Source of the DNA: Cristatella mucedo
Taxonomy: Eukaryota > Bryozoa > Phylactolaemata > Cristatellidae
Length of the DNA: 64,000 nt
Reading direction: 5' to 3'
NCBI GenBank assembly: GCA_009760855.2
Contig: WPIO01000071.1
Coordinates: 539,501 to 603,500 of the forward strand
A program made the position numbers and the translations under genes. The notes beneath the pieces were generated by a model. That model ran no database searches, had not been told where the DNA came from, and saw nothing but the letters and a program-made list of their open reading frames with translations. Below, one piece after another: positions 52,543 to 64,000 of this stretch (position 1 is its first letter; the number at the start of each line of letters is the position of its first letter).

Positions 52543-55500
52543 ATGGCTGTCCGGCGTGTTCTGCCCGTTCCGCTGGCAATGCTCGTCGCTTTCTCCCTCG
52601 GAGGTGAGTAAGAGATGCTTTTCAGTGCATAATTTGTATCCTACTCGCGGCCGAGGAAGCTAGGAAGTGAACGGGTGTGCCTCAAGGAGTCATCGAACGC
52701 AGCCTGTTTGCTGTGTAGCTCCGGCGGTCCGTCGCGATTCGTATTCGCAGCTTCGGATGACGGCTAGATTTCAGTACGATCGCTCGGGTGAGCCTAGTGT
52801 TTCTTTTAGCTTGCTCTGCGTCGAGAGGGGCTGAACGGAACTTTCATTTCCTTACGAGTACTCTTGGACCAACGGCCAGTCACGTGGTCAAGCCCCGTGG
52901 CTCAGCCGTTCGCTTCTGCTTCGACGTTGCCGCTCTCTTTTCGGCCGCTGCCGCCATTTTACATTCAACACCAATCTTTGTTTAACCCTGTAGCTAAGGT
53001 GCTCGCCTCGACCGAGGTCAAGAGTAATGCATCTGATGACCGATGTCGTGGGCTCGAGCCCAGCCTCATCTGTGACGTTCCTGAATAGCGAGTAAAGCTC
53101 TCTGCCACGACGCTATGCAAAGTAATTTCGTACATATTTTTGCACTCCTCCGTCGCACGGAAGTTTACGCTGACGGTCGGTTTGCGATTTGTCCTGCTTC
53201 CTTCTAGTGCCACCCTCAAAGCGGTCATGGGAAAAAATTGCCTTCTTTTGATCGGGAGGTAGGAAATGGCCCTTTGCGGAGCACCACATTGTCATTTCTA
53301 GTTAGCGTAACTAGCAATATGAAAGTTTTCCGCGCGTGGCTCTCATCGCCCGCGGCCACGCGATCTTCCTCTATGAAGAGCTCGCCGTCACCCACGAGCA
53401 GGGTGGGCTCTTGTGGGCTCTTGCGGAACGCATCTGCGTTTTAGTCGGTCCGACAGTCAGCTGCGTCTTTTGAAGCAGTGAAGACGGCCCTGCTCTTGAA
53501 GGTGTCCACGCTTGGTCATTGGTTCCTGGCTTAGTCGGGTCTTTTCCGGAAGTAGAAACAGGTCGTTGGTCATCCGTCCATCTTGGCCTCTCGGTTTTTT
53601 TTCTTGTAGAGGCTATCGCAAATAGCCATGCAATATTAATTTAGTAATAAGGATATTAATATAATAGTATATATTTATATTAGTCGGCAAGAATTATAAT
53701 AGTCAGCAAGCTTACGTAGAGAGAGACATTGAGCCCACCTATTGCTGCATCTCTTTATATTTACTTACCTCAGACCCTGTTATTTATATAAGAGCCTATT
53801 ACTTCACTTCGGCCTTAACCGGTGATTAATTACGTAACTAGTTCAATTAAGACGCAGATACAAAGCAGCAAAGTGGCCCGCTATTTTCTAGAAGCTACTC
53901 AAGCAACATCGTTCTAAGACAAGTGTGCGTGTACGCGTGTAAATACTAACCAACCAAAATAACCGAGTCCGAATACACACATAGGCCACTCTAGTGAATC
54001 GATAGGGCTTGAATGCAAATTGTCATTACAGTTTTGCAGATCAAGCACAAGGCGGACCTCGCTGAGAAAAAATGACCTATTTCAGCCGAGCACTAATACC
54101 TCAATCGTCTATAAAGTAGTTCCACGGTATTTTTATGCACATTCGAAACATGAGGGGCTGTTTCTCTTTTAAGACAGCCGTTACAAGATATTCTTAAGGG
54201 ATTAATGTTGAAATATTGGGTATGAATCGCTCGTTAAAAACACTGCGGAGTCCATGGTGCCACCTGCTCAATACCGTAACGTTAAACACGACCATTCAAG
54301 TCAGGAACGCATCGGCAGGGTAACCTAAAGTTTACATTGCCTCGCTGATGGCCAATTTACACCTGTCACAAGTGTGTGGTCAAAAGTGACCACGCGACAC
54401 TTGCAGGCGACGCAAAGAGTCACAATGGTTCTGTCACCACGCCAGAGAGTAGGCGTATTGAATAAGGGCCAAGGAAAAGTGTCATGCTCAGCTTTTGGAC
54501 CTAATAATAATCATAATAGTAATAATAATACATTTGATATGGCGCCCTGGGAGAACTCAATTTCTTACTAGGCATTTTACAGTTGCTGCTAAGGAAGCAC
54601 GATAGAATGGTTAGTGGTAGCATGCTTAATAGACAACACCAGTAACATGGTTAGATGTGAAGTACACTGGGTCAGCATGCAAGTATGGTTAATGGCCGCA
54701 TGCATAGCGTCAGCTCGAGCATAATCGCGAGCTTTTTTGTTCAAGTTCGGCTATGCAGTACATCAACGGCCTTGGGCACTCGGTAGTGCTTTCTGTATCA
54801 CAATGGGACGATAGAGCGGCCTTTGTTCCGTGGCAGGAGTGGCTGGAGGCCAATGTCCCTCGTGCATGAGTATGTGGACGGAATACGTGTTCATATTCAA
54901 GGAAAACAGATAAATCTCTTCGTAGTGGCTTGTACTCAGTGCTAGCTCTTTCACTTAAGTGATCATTCAGGACAATTCAGGGTTAATACTGTGCACGGCT
55001 ATTTTCACAACCGTCTGGCTCTTACCATGACCTTAATGGCATGATAAACACTGTGAAACGCGCTGGATGCGTTTACTTAGGTTTTACCTAAAATACGAGC
55101 AATGGTGCACCGTATCTGCATGAAAAGTTTACACATGTCGCCAAGTGATCACATTCGCACTAGCGCGTTATTTTTCCACGGTCTGCACGTGTGAATGATA
55201 ATAATAATCATTGCGACGAGCCAAAGAGCTCACTTCAACATTCGGCACACAACTTGTTAGTAAAGGCAACAGTTGTATACCAAAGGCGAAGATGCAAAAT
55301 GGCCTTTATATGCTACGCAAATATTGAAAAAATGGGAAAGCAGCCTTACACTGTGCAAATTGCAATATGGTCAAGCATTCTGTACAAGAGAAAGTTATAA
55401 TCGGTATGTCTGCGCTCAGTTTTGCTTGCTAGATCAGTTTTGATCGCTATAATTAAATGCACTATGCGACTAGGTCACAGGGATTTTGCAATTAGCGGAT

Positions 55501-56450
55501 TTCAGATGGAGCCATAAACTCACAGAGCCGTTGGTGAGATCCAGAATCATCTAGAGATGGGTTTAAAATTGCATCCATTTTTAATTCGCTTGAGGGTATT
55601 TTGAAATTGCTGCTGTAGAGCACGTCAAAGTGGTAGAGCACGACAGCCAAATCAGTTCAATTCCTTGTAGCCACTACTCTCGGCCTTTGATCGTCTGTAA
55701 CTGCTGCATCACGGGTCATGTTGGCACCGGCCTAGCTGCCACATTAAAGTGGTCACTTCGGCCAGAGCTTCACTTTCGGCTCCGCCGTCAAGCATCGAAT
55801 CGATTTCAAGATTCTCAGTCCGGCTTGCAGGTCGCTTCAATCGCTGGCACTAACAGCCCATTTATCCAACCTGCTTCACCTCTCCCCTCTGTCAGTGACC
55901 TTTCTCACCAATCAGCATTTAGTTACTTCGCCGTCCGTCGCTCTAAAGATGAAACCTTTCGGCGATCGTTCCACAAGCTACATACGGTCTGGATCTTGCT
56001 TCCGGGTACGGTCACAAACGGCACTGACCTTGGCCTTGCATTTTTTAAACCGCCTAACGACGTGTCCGCTCGTTTTAGCGTTCGCTTCGTTGAAGGTGAG
56101 CTACCCTGTTTATTCGTGTCTGCTTTAGGTTTGCGCATAAGCATGGTTTGGTGCATTTTAGTAGCCAGAGACCTTAGTAAGAACTAGTCACGATCAATGC
56201 TTTCACGTTTGCTTCAATATGCTGGCCTTAGCATGATATTGGTCTGCTTATGCATGCATGATACTTTGCATGTCACTAAGCCTGAGTTTTATATTCTGCA
56301 TTCTGTAGTGAGTTGTATTGCGCCTGGATAGAGATGAAGTTCCGCTAGAGTGCTTTACAAATGTCAGGTTGTTATTGGTTATGCCATAATTTAATTTCAT
56401 GATTGGTGAGAAATTACTTGTCAGCCGACCAAGAGTGAATAAATACATGC

Positions 56451-56525
<75 letters not shown>

Positions 56526-59500
56526 TGACTGAGAGATAGAGAAATAGAGACAGGGACAGAGACAGAGACCGGGACAGAGACAGAGACAGACAGATGCAAG
56601 ACATGAACTGTTTCCCGATTTTCAGGTTGCACTGATATAAATATAGGACCACCTTTCAAGATAGCCTGCTACACTATAACGTGTTCATCAGCAAAAATAC
56701 CGCGGATCAACGACACGTTTTATTTGGCTGATCCTCAACTCGCTGCAAGAAATCCCTGTGCGGTTAATATTGAATCGCAAAGAGAAGTAATCAACCAATT
56801 GCAAAATTTCATCAACAGTTGCCCCAACGCATACATTGCGTCTTTTCGCTATCCGGTCGAAAGAGTAGGCTTTGTCAACCGATGCCTTCCAAACTTAGTA
56901 GTAGTACTGCGCTACGAATGTCAAAGCAGTAACGCTACGACAATGGTTTCGACAGTGCCTCACCAGTCTTCCTTAGCTCTGACCACTGACATGACGAACC
57001 AGTTCAGCAATAGACACGAGACAACCAAGCAGGTATCAGCGGACAGCAATTCTGAATACACACTGTTCAACACGACTGCTCTCAATCAAGGCATTTATCC
57101 GACTGACGATGATAAGGGTAGGTTTGCGGGGCACAGAAAGGTAGGCTGCGATTGGTCACTTTACACGGTTACTGCTTCTATACTTATTCATTCCTCTCCC
57201 ATTATGTTATTTTCATAATTTTAATATCTGATTTACTATTAGTTCAATGTCGTGACGAAATCATTGGCCGTATCTGTGGGCTCTGTCTCATTCGCTGGGC
57301 GGGTCGACAAGTATTCAAAGGGCATAGTGGTTCACGCTGATATCCAGTGATGCTTAAAGGCTTTGCATTAAACGCAATGTATGAATATTCAATAAGTTTA
57401 GAAAAAAATCACGTTCAAGAATTTAACCAGAAGAATAATACCATGCCCAAAAATAGTGGTTACGCACAGGCTTTTGTTGAGCGTGCCATGCTGCCTGGTT
57501 ATTGGGAACTTGGAATAACTCTATAAATATGTGTGCTTTCCACGAGTATGCATTCCACGAGTTATTTAGTATGAGGTAGATCGATATTTACCTAATAATC
57601 AGTGCTGTGTTCAGCACATAGGAAACCAGCCATAATTAAATCATGAGGCATGACCATAATTACATCTTAATATAACTCAGTAAATACTTGCGACGCGCGG
57701 GTTTGAGTGAAAATTTAATGTACTGCCAAATGAAACTACTCGTAAAACTAGTTATTCTAAGAATACCGTCTTTAAAACGATGATACATCGATAGGCACAC
57801 TTCGTCTGCACTAGAGCACTGTATAGTGATTGTCAAGCTTTCATCGCGATAGGATACTATTTTCTTGCGGAAATTATCCGTTAAGTCTTATGCTTGCGTA
57901 TCTGCGTCGAAACCAACTGATACGAATGAATATCACTCAGACCAATAAAATTTCGTTTGTTCTAAGCAGCTATTAGCTCTTTATCAAACGCGTGATGCTG
58001 TGAGTTGCTCTCTCCGATAGCTTTGGCGTAACCCCAGGCCCTACTCTATTCTATACCCTCTCATGGATGCCTACGTATAGCGTACTTTGATAATGACTAC
58101 AACCTCGATAAAAAAAACTTGAGAGTGTTTCAGATCCGCGAAATGTTTCCTGTCCATTATCCTATTTTGGTCATCAAAATGCGTTACTCCGTGTTACTTG
58201 AGACAATGCTTGAATATTCAACGGTACTGTACCTACTGTACTATGGCCGGCCTACATCCGGGTTAGGCACGGTTTGGATAGTTATTTTTCTCTTATGCGA
58301 ACGGCGTCATAACTTTCTATTTAATTTTTAAAAAAGGGTGTCTTTTTAAAAGTACCCTAAAGTGCGCGATAGTCAGACCAATTTTGTGAATATTTTTATG
58401 ATTTTCCAATTTTTTACAAAGTCACATTTTGATATGTCTCTAGAGGTTAGGCTGCGTTAATGTAGTTTATTCTTAGCTTGAGGCCAAGCTAATTTTAGCC
58501 ATTTGGACTCACTATGTTTTGCAGAAGCATCCCTGAGATATACACAGGTGAATGAAAATTTGACTCGGAGCTTCTTGAGGTAGCGCTTAAAATTCAACTG
58601 TACTCAGCCACCGAACATTTGAGTGTTTCATCTCTTTGGAGTCATCTCTTGTGGAGTAGGCTAAGGCGACTTTGTTCTGAGCTTTGAAATAAAATCCATA
58701 CATAAACTAACTATTATTAATAGACCTTCCATGATTAAATATTTCAGGTCAACAGTCAGAGACTATTTGTTTAAGTTGCGGGCTTAACGGAGGAGTCTTC
58801 TGGGATATAGCGAAACATTTTGCAGAGAATCTGGTGAGGCATCCTCTCTCTCTTTTGTTCTTTTGCGTTTCGACACTCAACAAAGCATGAGTAACAAAGC
58901 GGGATTTTTCTCTCCTACACGTGTTAAAAAGGCATGACATTGATAATTGATAATTTATTTATCATGTTTTTTTAAATTTATTTCTGTTACATTTCTCCGA
59001 GGTTTCTTTACCGATAAATACCGAGGGAAGGAGAGAAGACACGGCAGAAGGAAATAACACAGATGACACGAAGATAGCGATAACAAGAATATGGATAGCA
59101 CATTTGTGTTGTAGCCCAAGGTATCGGAATCTCTTTGTAGGCAGAATTTGCAAAATTAAAAAGAACTATTCATTTGGTTGTTCACACTTGTACGCTTACA
59201 GTCGGTGCAAATAAGCACTCAAATAGGACGGACGTAATTTGCGCCCGGGCGGAGTAATGGCGGCGGAGCAACGGCGGAGCAATCGTCCAAGTTGGCCTGT
59301 TTAGCTTCTTTTTAGGGCCATCATCGACATTGACATCGAGGCAATCGATGTCTTGAGGTCAGTCCGGCATCAGGAGTTCACAAACTGAAGAAAGGTGTAC
59401 AAGTGATCTGAGTTTAGCTAGAGACACAGCTAATCAACTTGAGTCGGACGAGAGGCTATGAGGGTGCCTATGAGGCTTAGACTGATTGAGGCTTAGTTCA

Positions 59501-62500
59501 GATGGGCAGGCCAGAGCAATAGAACGAAATTACTCAACAGTGACAGTAATGTAAAATCAACACTACTTGATGGAATGCTCGCGAATGTCAGCGAAAGGAG
59601 TTGCAACGTGGCCTTGGCGACGTTGACTGCAGACATATCGCCGACTCAGATAGCATGCAACAAGCACCTGCAAGCGATTATCCCATACATCCGAAATCAG
59701 CTTCAAAATTAAGAAAGATATATCGTTAGCGGCAACAAACTACGAAAAGGCAATTGGTTTTTCCTTGGCGTTTGACCAAACGCACTGTAGTATCATTGCC
59801 CGGCTCCGCTCGTGATCAATTTGATATGCTTAGTCTTTAAATTGCAATCAATCCAGCAAACGGTTTATCTAAACGACGCAGAATTACGGCAATTGAAAAA
59901 AAAACTCCATCAGGTCTTGTTAAGCAATGGACAGCACTTCGCACCACTAAGCTTAGAAATATTTGAGAAACCAATGATAATTTCATGCCATAGTCTTTAG
60001 AAGCTGCTTCGCGTTGAGGAGAATTCGTAGCACTTTGCACCGACCAATTATGGAGCCTAGGGTACTACTTTATACTCAACCTCTGGGAAAGGTGTCTAAA
60101 GTCTATGGAATAGGATGTCACTTTTATGCTGACGATACTCAGCTGTACTTGTCATTCAAACAGTCAGAATCTGCTGCAGCAATTGAGAAACTGAATGATT
60201 GAATTGCCGACATTCAAGCTTGGATGTCGGATAGCTTCTTGAAACTAAGTGACGATATCATCGAACTGCTGCTCATAGGACACCCTAAGCATGTGGCTGA
60301 ATGAAAAGGCTTTGCTCTTCTAATAGGAGGTGCTGCTGTGCGACCATCACCACGTGCTCGAAATTTACGTGGCGTTTACCACAGCTGCCTTAATTTTAAA
60401 AGCTTCATTCAGAAGACTGCTTCGACAGCTAGCAATCACGTCCGATCCCTGTCCGAGGTTAGGAGCTGTCTTCCACAGTGGCCTGCAAAAAAATTAACTA
60501 GCTCCTTAGTTCTGTCTCGGCTTGATTATTGTAATTTCCTTTTATCTGGGCTACCAAAGAAAGCAACCTGGCCACTGCAGCTGGCTATGAATATGGCTGC
60601 AAGGCAAGTCTTCGAGTCCCAGAGGTTTGAGCACGTGTTTCCTATGCTGAAAGAGCTAGGATGGATGCCGGTTGAGTAACGGATACAGAGCAAAGTTCTC
60701 GGGCTGACCCAAAAGGCCCCCCAGGCTTGGCTCCTTCTTACCTAGCTGAACTGCTGCACCAGTTTCAGCCTCTTTCCGCCCTCAGGTTCTCTGTGGACAA
60801 TAAATTAGATTTTCTGTTCCTCCGCTTAAAGACCGTTGGCGACAGAAGCTTTAGCTCTGCAGGTCCGAGACTGTGGAACTCGCTTCCACAATTCTGACGC
60901 AACGACAACAACTCTCGCACCGCCGACTATGGCTCATCCTTTTCAGCGGTCTTTGGCAGCTACTTCCATGCTACTCACTACCTCAACTTCTTTCCTGACT
61001 CTGCTTTACTTCCTACTTTCCCTTTGTTGTGTGAGACGAAGTCTGTGGGTCATCGAATACTCTTGCGTAACACCCACATAGTCTTTATGGCTTTGTGGAT
61101 TTGCAATCGGGGATGCATTGCCTTACATTACTTTGTCGGAAAATGTAACCGCCAGTTACGTTACTAATGGCCTGCCGTGGTTTCATTCAGCTACTGCACG
61201 AAATTCGTTATTTATTTGAGCTAAGACGTCCTATGCGTAGGGCGAGATTTAAAAACCCTATCAATAATTTCATGCTCCTAATACTGTACCTTTCTATCCC
61301 ATGTTAGCTGTTCTCTTAAAAAATGTTTGTAAGCTTGCTTTTAATTAAGCCCATCATTTTCAGTGCTCAGATTTTTCGACCTATTTCAGCCTGCAGAGAG
61401 CAATTAAAGATACGTATTTCTCTTGCATTACCTTAATCCAATGTAGTAATACCATTAAGACTTATCCATGTTTTCGGAAAAGATTATTGGCTTTGCAGCA
61501 AGCAACTTTGCCTCCGTTCTCATCTCTACATTAGTTTTTACTTCTGAAATACTGTGCGTACTTGCAATCTTATCGTACAGAACGGCACCCAATTTTCCTT
61601 GTTGGGATGATGCAAAGGAAATTCAAGCCACTGATCGGCGTTGGAATCGGGTGGATTGCAGAGAGCTTTCACAAAAGCCTGCTTAAGCAGCAGACAGAAG
61701 AAAGATATTCTAAGTTTGAGCGGTGGAAACTTTCCGAGTCAAATTGCAGCAGCAGATGTCGGATGCAGTCGCATGTGAATACGCTTTCTGGTATTGCTAA
61801 TGGCTGAGTCAACTTCGATTTGCATCCACATTTACTTTAGAAAGCTGTGCATTGCGCTGCAGTGATTCAAGTGGGCTCTTCTTTTTTTGGATGTATGCAA
61901 GGAGGGATTAACAATGAAATGCTTAAGGGTAACTATTAAAAAGTGTTTTCAATCGACCCATGGTATATCTTGTTCTTGATATTTCATCAAAGCTGGAAAA
62001 GAAGCGTGCGATAGATTTGATGTGTAATCAAATCCGCAAAGTTTCCCTCTCAGCATTACAGTCGTCACGGCGCTCCTTTGAGGCAAGTCTCCAATGCGGC
62101 ATCCACGTTTGTGGAATCCACGCTCCTGCTCCTGTCCGTCTAACTTGGGCAAACGCTTTCCAACAACTTTCTTTGTCCTGTGAGATGCTGAGATCTCTGA
62201 GCAGCGGCTGCACGCTAAGAAAAGCAGCAGCCGCCGCAGCCGCCGGCGCTTGACGTGGCTACACTCTCCTGGTGAGCGCTCGCTCACTCTACGAGGTTGC
62301 AAGATTTGCGCGACGAAAAGTGCGCACGCGCTCCTGTCAGTCAGCTGAGAGTAGGTCAGCTGAGGTCAGCTGAGAGTAGCGAAGTAGAAGAGCGAAGCGA
62401 AGCATGTAGACAATGACCAATGACTGAACAACGACTCAGTGAACACTGTGTCACGTGCTCACTCTCGTCGATCCGCGAGCGTCTCGATTTGTGGCAGGCA

Positions 62501-63654
62501 GAGCGGAGCGTCTGCAGATTTCCACTTTCACTTTCACTCTCACTTTCACTTTCACTCTCACTGCGGCGGCAGCAGCCCTCCGTTCGTTGCAGGGATCGTC
62601 GATAATATTGAGATTGCTTCTGCAGTGACACCAGCGGCGCTGGTGTTACTGGTCGTCTTCACAACTGCTGGACTCATAATATGCCAAAAAAGGTGACGTA
62701 TCTTTGTGGTGTCATGCCTCTAGCAAACTCTAAACTCCGAGTTGCGCCGATAATGCCCACGACTGCAGACTGTAACAATCTCGTATGCCAGTAATTAGTG
62801 TTTTAAATGCTGATTATTCGCAGGAATGTTTCGTGTGCCGTTCATTCGTTACTTTTCATTTTAATAGGGATATATTTTAATAGGGATATAGCGAAAGGCT
62901 TCCAAGGAGCATTTCAAAGACTCGAATGAGTAAGACTGTCCGTGTCCAGTCTTCAGTACATTCCTTTCATTCCTTCCTAAATTCCTTACATTCCTTCCTA
63001 CATTCCTTACATTCCTTCCAATGAGCAGAAAATTTAGCCGCACAATGCGACGACTCGTTGCCTTACCTAATCAACATAAATTCTATTTTGAGGACGATCT
63101 AATCAACTTGATTTTTTCTTTGAGGACGACACTAACCCATCTGCATAACGCGCTTTTAGCCGCTACTTTTAGCTATCATTCGTTTTAGGAAACTGCTCTT
63201 CTGGGAGGCTCGCAAGAAATTGGGATCAGCTGCTCACGATTTGACTTCCGGTCAAAAGCACGCTCAAGTGACGACGTGCAAACAGTCGGGCACTACGAGC
63301 CCCGAGCCCGATTGCCACAAAGCGAGTTACCCGCCAAGTATTACTGGCTCTCTGCCTTACGACAACGCCAGGTCGAGTACTTCTCTTTCAGCCGAGCCAC
63401 CCTACAAGCCTCTGCGATATGCCTCGTCGCCATCCAACGCCCCTACTGGTACCAGGTTTTACGCTCATCCCGTCGACACTGGACAGCACCACGGCTACGA
63501 CAATCCGTCCGCTTTCTGCGGGACTGCGAGTGCTCCACATTACGCTTCTTTTTTCTCGCCCACATCCGGGTCGTCTGAGCACGTTTATGAATCGCTGCAT
63601 GAAGTCGGTCAGCCCATTTATATAACGGTTATAGACGGCCCGAAATGCTATTAA
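52543..63654 (+). CDS. Gene B: type I membrane protein, lectin-like ectodomain and tyrosine tail (4 exons)
   Basis: Exons 52543-52603, 56626-57117, 62593-62692 and 63189-63654 join in phases 1, 1 and 2 to give 372 aa. Residues 1-21 are a signal peptide. Residues 22-119 hold seven cysteines (22, 35, 40, 65, 86, 107, 119) and end RCLPNLVVVLRYEC, a spacing and ending like the SUEL/galactose-binding lectin domain; this is a tentative resemblance only. Residues 120-184 are Ser/Thr-rich with N-glycosylation sites (NAT, NTT). A membrane helix spans about 193-215 (ALVLLVVFTTAGLIIC), followed by QKRKLL. The tail of about 157 residues has PYDNA and GYDNP (YxN), and YESL then, seven residues later, YITV. 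Donors are GTGAGT, GTAGGT and GTGACG. It probably acts as a cell-surface recognition receptor. The ligand and family are unknown. Confidence 0.72.
52982..53130 (+). repeat. tRNA-headed SINE in duplicate B
   Basis: The duplicate of 35205-35355. It has the same A and B boxes with two or three substitutions. Confidence 0.75.
53825..54495. other. Gene B intron 1, nothing recognised
   Basis: AT-rich unique DNA. Confidence 0.35.
54500..54725 (-). mobile_element. LINE family I, 3' end
   Basis: Plus strand: TAATAATAATCATAATAGTA, GATATGGCGCCCTGGGAGAA, CTCAATTTCTTACTAGGC, then the UTR with AACATGGTTAGATGTGA. Confidence 0.75.
54730..55625. other. Gene B intron 1, nothing recognised
   Basis: No exon or repeat matched. 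Confidence 0.35.
55660..56380 (+). mobile_element. LINE family I, strongly degraded 3' fragment
   Basis: Open for 185 codons, but the DNA, not the frame, aligns to the family I text (GCCACATTAAAGTGGTCACT, AATCGATTTCAAGATTCTCA). It ends with GGATAGAGATGAAGTTCCGC, AGAGTGCTTTAC. The open frame is therefore accidental. Confidence 0.6.
56454..56592 (+). repeat. (GA)n then (GACAGA)n microsatellite
   Basis: Pure GA to about 56525, then mixed GACAGA and GACAGG units. It ends about 30 bp before the gene B ectodomain acceptor. Confidence 0.95.
57125..58235. other. Gene B intron 2, nothing recognised
   Basis: AT-rich unique DNA. Confidence 0.35.
58240..58435. repeat. Dispersed repeat shared with 43.8 kb
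   Basis: ACATCCGGGTTAGGCACGGT, then a T-rich stretch and TTTTTATGATTTTCC. Diverged counterpart of 43795-44030. Confidence 0.5.
58440..60005. other. Gene B intron 2, nothing firm
   Basis: AT-rich. The last 150 bp may be the degraded upstream part of the following LINE (a VLLSNGQH-like run), but the match is weak. Confidence 0.35.
60010..61131 (+). mobile_element. LINE family II, RT palm to 3' end
   Basis: Contains GIGCHFYADDTQLYLSF with the catalytic YADD intact (about 60125-60136), AWMSDSFLKLSDD, LIGHPKH, then the C-terminal region SRLDYCNFLLSGLPKKATWP and WMPVE, CVDNKL-like text and the 3' end ACACCCACATAGTC, finishing in CCTTACATTAC. Several in-frame stops (for example after IEKLND and GWMPVE) make it non-coding. 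It is the most complete family II copy here. Confidence 0.88.
61135..62590. other. Gene B intron 2, 3' part
   Basis: No exon recognised. Short AGGTCAGCTGAGAGTAG repeats near 62340-62380 and a (CACTTT)n-like tract at 62520-62562 lie just before the membrane-exon acceptor and supply its pyrimidine tract. Confidence 0.45.
62950..63022. repeat. ATTCCTTAC-type short tandem repeat
   Basis: About seven imperfect copies of CATTCCTT with AC or CC spacers, in gene B intron 3. Confidence 0.8.
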
Positions 63655-63835
63655 AACCGATGTGCAGGACCGTCAGAATGGACCACATGCATTTCCTTCG
63701 GGAATCAAATGCGAGTCATTTGTTTGATGCGGCATCGTCAGAGTTGATTCAAAGTGTTTAACTGCCAATAGGGGCAGGAGCCATCCGTTAGGCTCGTGCA
63801 CCTTAATTGCCTTAGACCAAGTAAAGGGCAGTCAA

Positions 63836-63841
63836 AATAAA
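63836..63841 (+). promoter_or_regulatory. Polyadenylation signal of gene B
   Basis: AATAAA 182 bp after the TAA stop, followed by TGCTCGTGC. Confidence 0.6.
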
Positions 63842-64000
63842 TGCTCGTGCTACTGTCATTGCATCTAGCGAAGGCATAACGACTGCTGCTCTTTGGGGAA
63901 GATCCAAATTTAGGTTTTATTCCTATGTTGGAGTACAAGTATTAATTTTTTGAACGGTTGAGCTCTCAGTAGTTGAAGAGTACCATCGCTAAATGCTTTT

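Larger units (their letters stand above)
50892..53820. repeat. Duplicated segment, copy B
   Basis: Counterpart of 32158-36041 without the LINE. Contains the gene B signal-peptide exon 52543-52603, a minus-strand LINE end at 51880-51990 and the SINE at 52982-53130. It is a GC-rich island within AT-rich DNA and ends at CTTCGGCCTTAACC. Confidence 0.9.

Noticed and set aside
55630-56187. 185-codon plus-strand frame as a possible gene
   Set aside because: The DNA aligns to the family I LINE 3' region in a different frame and ends with the LINE hairpin.

Overview
The window looks like nuclear DNA of an invertebrate metazoan. It has GT-AG introns with matching phases, AATAAA signals, very long dinucleotide microsatellites, truncated non-LTR retrotransposons and tRNA-derived SINEs. 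One gene, CFAP107, encodes a ciliary doublet-microtubule protein, so the animal makes motile cilia or flagella. I cannot name the phylum. The intact genes end in TGA, TAG and TAA, which is the standard code.

Layout. Positions 1-36 kb are GC-rich and CpG-rich. They hold a three-exon Ly6/uPAR three-finger, probably GPI-anchored protein (4874-7218, +), the 5' part of an unidentified gene (11651-11119, -), a CFAP107 homologue (19639-23367, +) and a two-exon ATG12 (32086-27773, -). Between and inside them lie (CT/GA)n tracts of up to about 780 bp, SINEs and LINE 3' ends. At about 36.3-36.7 kb there is a degenerate CCCTAAA telomere-like block and an eight-copy 29-bp minisatellite. Beyond this the DNA becomes AT-rich.

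Positions 34-64 kb hold the most interesting locus: two tandem type I membrane-protein genes. Gene B (52543-63654, +) is intact and predicts 372 aa: signal peptide, a seven-cysteine ectodomain tentatively like a SUEL/galactose-binding lectin domain, a Ser/Thr-rich stalk, one membrane helix, and a tail with YDN motifs and an ITAM-like tyrosine pair. Gene A (34076-49042, +) has the same architecture but carries in-frame TGA and TAG stops and a splice-phase mismatch, so it looks like a decaying paralogue. A segment of about 3 kb with the promoter side and signal-peptide exon (32158-36041 and 50892-53820) is nearly identical between the two, while the downstream exons hardly align. The A copy carries a 683-bp LINE 3' fragment with a clean target-site duplication. 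The B copy preserves the empty site.

Two LINE families of CR1/L2-like type dominate the repeats. Family I ends in a conserved hairpin followed by (ATT)n. Family II ends in a TTACA-like tail. Several tRNA-headed SINEs carry the same hairpin as family I. The genes shown are unrelated in function; only the A/B pair forms a functional group.
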